64,000 bases of DNA from CAWAHD01 sp963781785. Lineage in GTDB: Bacteria; Planctomycetota; Planctomycetia; Isosphaerales; Isosphaeraceae. The notes beneath the pieces are model-generated. The model was not told the DNA's origin, ran no database searches, and worked only from the letters and a program-made list of their open reading frames with translations. Positions 56,037 through 64,000 of this stretch are shown here, piece after piece. The stretch lies in the NCBI GenBank assembly GCA_963781785.1, contig CAWAHD010000001.1, forward strand, positions 2,542,001-2,606,000, in the 5' to 3' direction. The translations under genes were made by a program, and so were the position numbers. Positions within the stretch are counted from its first letter, which is position 1. Each line of letters begins with the position of its first letter.

Positions 56037-59000
56037 CCTTGACCTGACCGCCAAGGAAGTCACCGAGCTTGCCTCGCCAGACGCAATTACGGCGTTCCTG
56101 ACAAAGCTCGGCTACGACACCGCCGACCGCACCGCCCTCTCTCCTGAAGCAGTCGGGTTGTCAGGCGAATCGGCCAGCGCCATCAAGAAGATTGAGCTGT
56201 TATCCGAGGACCCGGAGCAATTTCTTCGGGTTGTGTTCGCCCAGCCGAAGTCGTTGACGGCCAAGGTCCGCAATGACCTCGTGCGGGTCCTAGGCAAGAG
56301 CAACGTCGACCACATGCTCATCCTCGCGTCCGACTTTGACAACCTGGAATTCGTTTTCCTCGACAAGCGCAAGAAGGAGCAGAAAGGTCCAGTGGCAGGC
56401 GAGCGCATCCAGGTGGTTCCTAAGACGATCAACGTCAGCCGCCGCAATCCGACCCGTCTGGACCTGCGCACCTTGCGGCGCTTTACGTGGACCTGCAAGG
56501 ATGCTCTGGAGCAGTTCGATAAGCTCCGCAGCGTGTTCGATGCTGCTGCCTACACCGGCGAATACTTCCAGAACCGGGGCTTATTCTCCGACTACTTCCT
56601 TCGAGAACGGCTTCGAGAAGGCCCGGCCTGGCGCGACAATCCGTCAGAGATGTTCGCCTTCGTGCGTGAACTCCTGCGGGACGCCCAGACGCGGTGGAAC
56701 GGCAAGGACAAGGACACGTTACGCAACCAATTACTCGAACCGCTCTTCAAGAAGCTCGGATTCAAGGCCACCGTGAATCGGCCCAGCAAAACGGACCAGA
56801 CCCAACCGGATTACCTTCTTAAGAGCAGCGACGGCGGCAAGATGACAGCGGCGTTCATCTATGCCTGGGATCGCTGGCTCGATGGGCCGGACCTCAACGA
56901 CACCGACACACCGGAGGAAAACCCCGGTGCCTGCGTGGTAACGGCGCTGGACGCCGGGACTGCCGACTGGATCATCGTGACTAACGGTAGACTGTGGCGA
57001 ATCTACAGTCGCCAGGCCCATGCACGAGCCACGAACTTCTACGAAGTCGATCTGTTCGAGGCACTCACGGCTTCCGGAGACACCGATCCCAACGAAGCCT
57101 TCCGCTACTGGTGGTTGTTCCTGCGCCCAGCAGCGTTCAAGCCAAAGGCCGACCGCCAAGGTTGCTGGCTCGATGACGTCCTGCTCGGCAGCCGTGAATA
57201 CGCCAAACGGTTGGGCGACCGGCTCAAGGACCGCATCTTCCTCACGATCTTTCCCGCACCTGGCACAAGGCTTCTTGGAGGACCGGAAGAATCGGCTTGG
57301 TCAGGCCAAACCGCCATCTGAGGAGGAACTGGCCGACATTTTTGAAGCAACACTAACGCTGCTTTACCGGCTCCTCTTTTTGCTCTACGCCGAGAGTCGG
57401 GACTTGTTGCCGATCCGTGAAGCGCCCTACCAGGCTGCGAGCTTCAAAAAGATCAAGGATGAGATTGCCGACAAAGCTGGGGTCGCCGAAAGCGAGGTGG
57501 CTGAGCGACTAAACAAAGCCTCTTCTTCCAAGGACACGACCATCTACGACCGGCTGTGCAAATTGTTCCAGGCGATGGACAAGGGCGACCCGATCCTGAA
57601 CGTGCCGATCTACAACGGCGGTTTGTTTAACACGACACCGGACAAGTCTGATCGGCGGGACCAGCGCATCGCCCGATTCCTTTTGGAACACAAGCTGCCG
57701 GATCGCTACTTGGCTCTTGCCATAGACCTCCTTGCCAGGGACCAGGACGAGCGCAACGCTGGCCCTCGTTTTCATCGACTACAAATCGCTGGAAGTCCGG
57801 CACCTGGGGTCGATTTATGAGGGCCTGCTGGAATTCAAGCTCAAGGTTGCCGACGAAGACCTTACGACTCAGACCGACAAGAAAGGCGAGACGTACATCC
57901 CGCTTTCCCAGGCTAAGGCCAAACGGGGTAAGCAGGCCGAGATCGTTGTGCGGAAGAAGGAGGTGTATCTTTCCAACGATAAAGCTGAGCGCAAAGCGTC
58001 GGGGTCCTACTACACGCCCGATTCCATCGTGGAGTACATCGTGACCCAAACGGTTGGGCCGGTCCTGGAGGAGAAGCTGGAAGCTCTGCGAAGCGAGTTT
58101 CGCAAAGTCCGCAAGACATTCGACAACGAGCTTCAAAAATCGCAGGCATATCCCACCAAAGAACTCAATAGCGGCCAGATGGATCACCGCCAGTGGGCGG
58201 GTCTGCAAACTTACAACCACCACAGGGACCTGGTGGAACAACTATTCGACCTGCGAGTACTCGACCCAGCAATGGGCAGCGGACATTTCCTGGTTGAAGT
58301 CGTTGATTCCGTCACCGACCACCTGCTCAAGTTCCTCAACCAGTTCCCGATTAACCCAGTGAACTTCGCCCTGGACCGGACTCGCCAGAGCATTCTCGAA
58401 TCTCTTGGTGAGCAGGGCGTCACCGTCGATCCGAACAAGCTGACTGACATCAACCTGCTCAAGCGGCACGTCCTCAAACGCTGCATCTATGGCGTCGATC
58501 TCAACCCGATGGCCGTCGAACTGGCGAAAGTCAGCTTGTGGCTCGATGCGTTCACACTCGGTGCGCCGCTCAACTTCCTCGACCATCACCTGCGCTGCGG
58601 CAATTCTCTGATCGGGGCAACGTTCAAGGATCTGAAGAAAGCCACTGAAGGTGAGCTCTTCTGCACTTAACTACGAACCATTGCTGCGGGCCATCAACCA
58701 CGTTCTGTTCGTTAGTAAGATGGCCGACGCCACGGCTGCGGAAGTCGCCACGTCCGTCAGTCGCTACGACCAGGCCCGCGAGTCACTCGCTGGATACCAG
58801 ATCATCCTCGACCTGCTAGTGGCCGAGTATTTTGGGGTGCGCGGAGGCGAGCGATCTGGTTGCGATGGGTAGCCATCTCGACCTGACCGACACAGATCGA
58901 TTTTACGCCTCGCTCCACGATGATGAGGAGCGGAAGCTGGTCGCCCAGGTCGAAACGTTGGCCCGACGTCCCGACCGCCGCTTTTTCCATTGGGAGATCG

Positions 59001-60439
59001 AGTTCCCCGAAGTGTTCTTTGGTTTCATCAACGCGGAACACCGGCAGATCAAGCACAAGAACCAGATCGAGAATGGCACGGCAGGTTTCGACTGCGTGGT
59101 GGGGAATCCGCCTTATGACGTTCTTGCGGAGAAAGAACTTGAAACCGACCTCGATGAAATACTCGGCTACTTCGGCACGGAGGCTGTTTTCCAAGCGGCT
59201 GGAGGTGGCAACCAGAACCTCTACAAGCTCTTTATCTGCCGGCGGGTACATGTACTTCGGCAGGGCGGACGAATGGGCCATATCGTACCAATGCCGCTAC
59301 TGGGCGATGAGCAAGCGGTAGGGGTTCGCAAGATGCTGCTATCGAGATCCTGCCTCGCAGCAGTCGAAGCCTTTCCGCAAAAGGATGACCCGAAGAATCG
59401 GGTTTTTGAAGATGCCAAGTTGAGTACATGCATTTTTGTGACGACAAACAAGAACGAGGATGCCGCCTTCCGTGCTCGAGTCCATCCCGGCAAGGTCATC
59501 GAGCCACATTCGCCATCGCTCATGGTGCGCCGTAGTCAGGTCAAGCTGTACGACCCAGAGAATCAGCCCATCGTCGCTTGCAGCCAGGAAGACTGGGATT
59601 TGGTTGTCAGAATCATGAGCAGCGGCCGAATGCAACGGTTGGGCAACTTATGCACAGCCTATCAGGGAGAGGTAAACGAAACGACGGACGGGAAGAAAGG
59701 ATGTATCTCCGAATCACCGAAAGATGGCCCGTTGATTCTTCGTGGTGCGAATGTTTGCTTGTACGCATTGCGAAAGGCATCACAAGGTGAGGCCCTTTAT
59801 CTGAAGAAGGCGAAATACCTAGAAGGAAAACGACCTGATGCAAAGGCGTGGCATCACAAGCAGCATCGGGTCGGGTTTCAACGTAATTCTCCGCAGAACA
59901 ACTTCCGTAGGCTGATCGCCTGTCACATTCCGTCTGGTGAGTTTTGCTGTGATACCGTGAGTTACTTCCCTGAGAAGGAGTCGAAGCTGCCCTTGGATTT
60001 ACTTCTTGCACTGTTCAATTCGAAACTCCTTGACTGGTTTTTCCGATTGGGGAGTACGAACTCGAAGGTAAACGACTATCAGGTGAAGATTATGCCGGCA
60101 CCTGTCTTCGTTTCTGTCGCTTGCCAAGAGGCGGACCTGCCTCAATCGTTTTCCAAGGCCGTCGAACGAAGTCTCTTCTCGGATGCATTGTCCGTCTTGG
60201 AGTCTCATCTGGCCCAACCTCCTTTTTCATCCAGTGCGATGGCTGCAATCGTTCACCTGGTCAAACAGATCAAGGATATCGAAGCGAGGCGTGGCGACAT
60301 CGCCCGAACGGAGCGCTCGGCGTTGGACGCGGAAGCACAGCCTTACCAGGACCTCATCGACCGCATTTTTTACCGTATGGCCGGGCTGACGGACGTTGAA
60401 GCTCAGGGCCTTGAAAACCGGCTGAGAGAAATGCTGTGA
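55939..60439 (+). pseudogene. Second large Eco57I-like adenine methylase, four frameshifts
   Basis: About 1,495 residues when joined. The N-terminal region (RRDHEPYIDRIWEQP, later TQPDYLL) may be a nuclease or accessory domain. SYYTPDSIVEYIV introduces the methylase core, with motif I LDPAMGSGHFLVEV, YGVDLNPMAVELAKVSLWL and catalytic VVGNPPYDV, then a recognition region. Frame changes lie near 57258, 57757, 58655 and 58835, all in the same direction (one extra base each). The proteins just upstream and downstream are unbroken. The start is a TTG at 55939 or the ATG at 55839. Related to type IIG/ISP and BREX/DISARM-like methylases; exact class unknown. Confidence 0.82.
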
Positions 60440-60473
60440 AACGACCGTTGCAACAAGGCAAGGACACCAGGCC

Positions 60474-62789
60474 ATGATTCCCTTCGTCATCGATAACCAG
60501 CAGCACCGCATGACGGATGCCCTGAAAGAACTTCTAGCCCAAAGCGTGGGTAAGCCCCTCGACATCGCCACTGCCTATTTCGCGATTTCCGGTTACCGGC
60601 TGGTGAAGGAAGGACTGCATCAGGTCGGAGCGTTCCGTCTCGTACTAGGGTCCGAGCCTCACACCGGAGCTGATGTCGGCCTCAGTCCGAACACAGACGC
60701 TCTAAAGAAGCGTTTCCAGGGCGACCTCGAAGCTGAGCCATTCAACGAAGTCACGCTGAGGCTGGTCGAAGAACTTATCGCCTTCCTGCGAGCCGATAAG
60801 GTGGAAATCCGGCTTTATGACAAGGGTTTCCTGCACGCCAAGGCGTACCTGTTTCACCAGGACAAGGTGGGGCCGCACAATCGAGCGGATCGACTCCGTC
60901 CCTTCGTCGCGATCGTCGGCTCCAGCAATTTCACTGGGCCAGGGCTGGTGAGCAACGAGGAACTGAACCTGGTTCACAGGGTCATTCAACCCACCGAAGC
61001 GGCTTTTGATCCCGAAGCTGCTCGTCGGGCTGCATATTTGGAACATGCCGATGAAGCCGTGGACCAAGGGCAAGGGTCAGAAATCGCGATATCCGATAGC
61101 GCTCGCCGCTTCATCAAGAGCGAAGTCGGGGCAAGGGCGATCACGGATCTGATGACTTGGTACGAACGCCAGTGGGCTGATTCCGTGGATTTCAAAGAAG
61201 ACCTGATCGAGCTCTTGGATGCAAGCAAGTTTGGGACGAAGGAATACACACCCTACGAGGTCTTCACCAAGGCACTTTACGAATACTTCAAAGAAGAGTT
61301 AGGCGAGAACGCACCGGAGCTTGGCCGCACCGCTGTGGATCTGGCCGAGTTCCAGGAAGATGCCGTCAAGAAGGCCCGTCGCATCTTGGCCCGGTACGAC
61401 GGCGTGCTGATCGCTGATTCCGTGGGACTTGGCAAGACGTGGATCGGCAAGAAGCTCCTCGAAGACTTTGCCTACCACCGTCGCCAGAAGGCCGTGGTGG
61501 TGTGTCCAGCCTCACTGCGAGAAATGTGGACCAGGGAACTGTCCACTGCCACGATTGCGGCCCAGATCGTCGGCATGGAAGAGCTAGGACGTGACACGTT
61601 TGATGCCTCCCCATTCGGAGATGCGGACGTGATTCTAGTTGACGAATGCCACAATTTCCGCAACGACAAGGCGAACCGGTATCTCGCACTGGATACGATG
61701 ATTCAATTGAACGGCGGCCGGGGGCGGGACGGAGAACACAAGAAAGTCGTTCTCCTGTCGGCAACGCCAATCAACAATGACCTATACGACCTGGCGAACC
61801 AAATTCGGTTGTTCACGCAGAGTCAACCCGACTATTTCCGGGAAGCAGGGATCGGCGACTTCAACGCCTACTTTCGACGGGCTAGGAGCATGGTTCGCAA
61901 AGGCGATGTTTCGGCCGGCGTCGTCCTCTTCAACCTGCTCGAAGAGGTTATGGTTCGCAACACACGGCCCTATATTCGGGTTGCCTATCCCAACGCGACG
62001 ATCCAGGGAAAGCCGGTTGCTTTCCCAAATCGGCGACTGCACACCGTCGAGTACGACTTAGGGGCAACCTACGGCGGGCTATACGACGACATCGTGGCCG
62101 CCATTGATTCTCTGTCTTTGGCACCGTATAAGCTGGAAGCGTACAAGAAAAAGTCGGCCATCGCGGATGAGGAACAGCACAAGTTTGAGCAAGGCCGAGA
62201 GGAAGGTCTTGTGGGCATCTTTAAGACTCGGTTCCTCAAGCGCCTGGAATCAAGTATCGAGGCTTTCCGCCTGAGTCTGCGCCGAGCGTTGACCTTTGAG
62301 GAAACGTACAAGGACTATTTGCTCGACAGAAAGGTTGTCTCCTCGAAGGACTTTCAGAAGGCGATTCGGTTCCTGGCACGAGATGAAGAAGACGACATCG
62401 GTGCCGGGAGTGTGGCAGACGAACTGGATACCGTTGCCGAGGCAAAGGCGTATATCGAGAGTCTGCCGACCGTTGATCTCAATCAGTACGAGCTTCGCAA
62501 GCTGACGCATGACGTGGAAGCCGACGTGAAACTTCTCAAGAGCCTCTATCATCGGACGGAGGCTCTGGCTGCAAAAGACGGAAAGCTGGAAAGGCTCACA
62601 GACCTGCTGGCCGGTGATCTGAAGGGGAAGAAGGTCCTCATCTTCAGTACGTTCAAGGACACCACCCGTTACTTGCACAGACGTCTCACCCAGGACGCAA
62701 AGTTCCTCAAGATGGCGGGGAGCCCGCATATTCGCCGCATCGACAGCGGCAATCACCCCGAAGAGCGAGGTCTGATCAGCGACAATTAG
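60474..62789 (+). pseudogene. PLD-SNF2 helicase, 3' end cut off by an IS21-family element
   Basis: 771 codons remain. Residues 1-200 form a phospholipase-D-like domain (LHAKAYLFHQDK, VGSSNFTGPGL). The helicase part begins near 285: Walker A ADSVGLGKTWIGKKLL, DECH box ILVDECHNFRN, motif III LLSATPINNDL, and the beginning of the C-terminal lobe (KKVLIFSTFKDTTRYL). At RIDSGNHPEERG the sequence passes into the IS terminal repeat, and the final SF2 motifs (V and VI) are missing. The gene follows the methylase by 35 bases. Together they resemble helicase-methylase defence modules. Confidence 0.88.
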
Positions 62790-62854
62790 AATTCCCCATG
62801 ACGACAACTAGAATTCCCCACCGCATCCCTTCGAACGACAATTAGAATTCCCCA
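62781..62854. repeat. Triple 18-bp terminal repeats of the IS21-family element
   Basis: GACAATTAGAATTCCCCA occurs at 62781-62798 and 62837-62854, and with one change (C for T at the seventh base) at 62803-62820. These are the usual transposase binding sites at an IS21 end. Confidence 0.93.
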
Positions 62855-62908
62855 CCGACGCCAGTTGATATCAAATTGGTGATTCTCCAACCAGGAGGGA
62901 GGATCACC

Positions 62909-64000
62909 ATGGCTGTCACGGATCGACAAGTTAGGCGTTTGCACGCATTGTTGCATTCACGGAAGCCGCTATCGGTTGCGGCAATGAGGGTGGACATGGA
63001 CCGTAAGACCGCACGGAAGTACCGGGACGAGGCGAAGCTCCCCAGCGAGCTGGAGACCTGGCCGCGAACATGGCGCACTCGAGAAGACCCCTTCGCAGAC
63101 GTCTGGGAGGAGGTGCGTGAGCAACTGGAACTCAGCCCCGGCTTGCAGGCGAAAATCTTGTTCGAGTGGCTTCAACGCCGCTACCCGGGTCGATTCGCAG
63201 ACGGTCAACTGCGCACGCTTCAACGTCGAGTGCGTCAGTGGGAAGCAATCTCTGGTCCACCCAAGGAGGTCTTCTTCGCACAGACTCATCATCCTGGCCG
63301 GTTGGGTGCGTCCGATTTCACCCATATGACAAGCTTGGCCGTGACTCTCGGCGGCCAGCCGTTCGATCACATGGTTTATCATTTCGTTCTGACCTACTCG
63401 AACTGGGAGACGGCCTCGATCTGTTTCTCCGAGAGCTTCGAGAGCCTAAGCGACGGGTTGCAGCATGCCCTGTGGGAGGTGGGCGGCTCGCCCCAGCGGC
63501 ACCGAACCGACCGAATGAGCTTGGCCGTAAACAACGCTTCTAGCGCTAAGGAGTTCACCGGGCGGTACCAGGCGCTGATGGACCACTACGGCCTGGAGAT
63601 GGAGAAGATCAACGCACGCCAGGCTCACGAGAACGGGGACGCCGAGCAGAGCCATTACCGCTTCAAGGAGGCTGTGGACCAGGCCCTGCTTCTACGTGGC
63701 AACCGTGACTTCATGGACCGCGCGGCTTACGCTCGATTCCTACGGGAGATCCTAGACCAGCGCAATGCCGGCCGCCGGTCGCGCTTCGCCGAGGAACAGG
63801 CCGTACTGCGTGCGCTTCCCCCAACGCGATTAGAGAGCTACAAGCGGGCGCGGGTTCGAGTCTATCCCGGGAGCATCATTCATGTGGACCGCAACGTCTA
63901 TTCGGTAGACAGCCGTTTGATCGACGAGCGGGTAGACGTCCGGCTCTACGCCGACGAGTTGGAAGTGTGGTTTGCCGGCAAGGTCGTCGAACGGCTTCCA
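62909..64000 (+). CDS. istA: IS21-family transposase IstA, partial
   Basis: The ATG at 62909 follows AGGAGGGAGG. 364 codons are open to the window edge. An HTH region (AAMRVDMDRKTARKYRDEAKL) is followed by the DDE integrase core: first Asp in GASDFTHM, second in HRTDRMSLAVNN, Glu in GDAEQSHYRFK. The C-terminal beta-barrel (VYPGSIIHVDRNVYSVDSRL) has begun. IstA needs the ATPase IstB, which should lie just beyond the window. Confidence 0.95.
   Translation, partial: MAVTDRQVRRLHALLHSRKPLSVAAMRVDMDRKTARKYRDEAKLPSELETWPRTWRTREDPFADVWEEVREQLELSPGLQAKILFEWLQRRYPGRFADGQLRTLQRRVRQWEAISGPPKEVFFAQTHHPGRLGASDFTHMTSLAVTLGGQPFDHMVYHFVLTYSNWETASICFSESFESLSDGLQHALWEVGGSPQRHRTDRMSLAVNNASSAKEFTGRYQALMDHYGLEMEKINARQAHENGDAEQSHYRFKEAVDQALLLRGNRDFMDRAAYARFLREILDQRNAGRRSRFAEEQAVLRALPPTRLESYKRARVRVYPGSIIHVDRNVYSVDSRLIDERVDVRLYADELEVWFAGKVVERLP

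Larger units (their letters stand above)
62773..64000 (+). mobile_element. IS21-family insertion sequence, left part
   Basis: It begins near TGATCAGC at 62773, inside the helicase gene. Three copies of an 18-base repeat follow, then an IstA-type transposase reading to the window's end. Multiple repeats at the tips are typical of IS21. The right end, istB and the target duplication lie outside the window. Confidence 0.88.

Noticed and set aside
1..64000. CRISPR arrays, rRNA or tRNA genes
   Set aside because: No regularly spaced repeats of CRISPR type and no rRNA or tRNA signature were recognised while reading; a covariance-model scan would be needed to exclude a tRNA fully.

Overview
The window is GC-rich bacterial DNA that reads as a planctomycete, most likely a relative of Isosphaera/Singulisphaera. 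The grounds are a fused exosortase-EpsI protein with its sorted surface proteins, an N-type (sodium) F-ATPase operon, large TPR and CheB/CheR-kinase fusion proteins, and a complete gas vesicle cluster. Gas vesicles are known in Isosphaera. The lineage call is an inference from gene content; no rRNA gene is present.

Layout. (1) 0.7-10.9 kb, + strand: an expanded Kdp potassium-uptake operon. It holds a sensor kinase, a receiver protein without a DNA-binding domain, kdpA copy 1 with altered filter loops, a 27-residue membrane peptide, kdpF, kdpA copy 2, kdpB, kdpC, and a KdpD-type sensor without a kinase. (2) 11.1-19.6 kb, + strand: an exosortase/EpsI fusion, two secreted proteins ending in a PEMPT sorting signal and sharing a promoter-leader motif, and a broken giant TPR gene. 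(3) 19.65-26.1 kb, - strand: an N-ATPase operon atpDCQRBEFAG whose c subunit carries the Na+ ligand set, but which has about six frameshifts, one nonsense codon and a Walker A Lys-to-Met change. (4) 26.4-41.1 kb, - strand: the gas vesicle locus. gvpA lies behind a sigma54-type promoter, followed by a GvpC-like helical protein and gvpN-x-gvpF-gvpG-x-gvpS-gvpK-x-x-gvpJ. A second block holds gvpH, a CDC48-type AAA ATPase, two more GvpF/L genes and a kinase/receiver pair, with a sigma54 activator (NtrC type) upstream. (5) 41.2-49.3 kb: gene remnants, a CheB-CheR-PAS-kinase fusion with a LuxR-type regulator, an ArsR gene next to a chimeric SRPBCC/GlgX relic, and a leucine-rich-repeat protein. (6) 49.4-64 kb, + strand: a defence island. 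It holds a 5'-truncated mobile-element helicase, a three-gene restriction operon (HTH regulator, adenine methylase, PD-(D/E)XK nuclease), and a second large Eco57I-like methylase followed by a PLD-SNF2 helicase that an IS21-family element interrupts.

How the parts fit. The sigma54-type promoter in front of gvpA, the sigma54 activator and the kinase/receiver pair suggest that buoyancy is switched by two-component signalling. The gvp order N-F-G-S-K-J matches the Bacillus megaterium operon, but four small proteins I do not recognise (including a six-motif zinc-ribbon protein) are built into it. Kdp and the N-ATPase would both act on alkali-cation balance.

Reading-frame breaks are common but uneven. 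About 14 kb of gas vesicle genes contain one, whereas the N-ATPase operon and the TPR gene each contain about six within 4-6 kb. Some may be assembly errors; the clustering suggests part is real decay.
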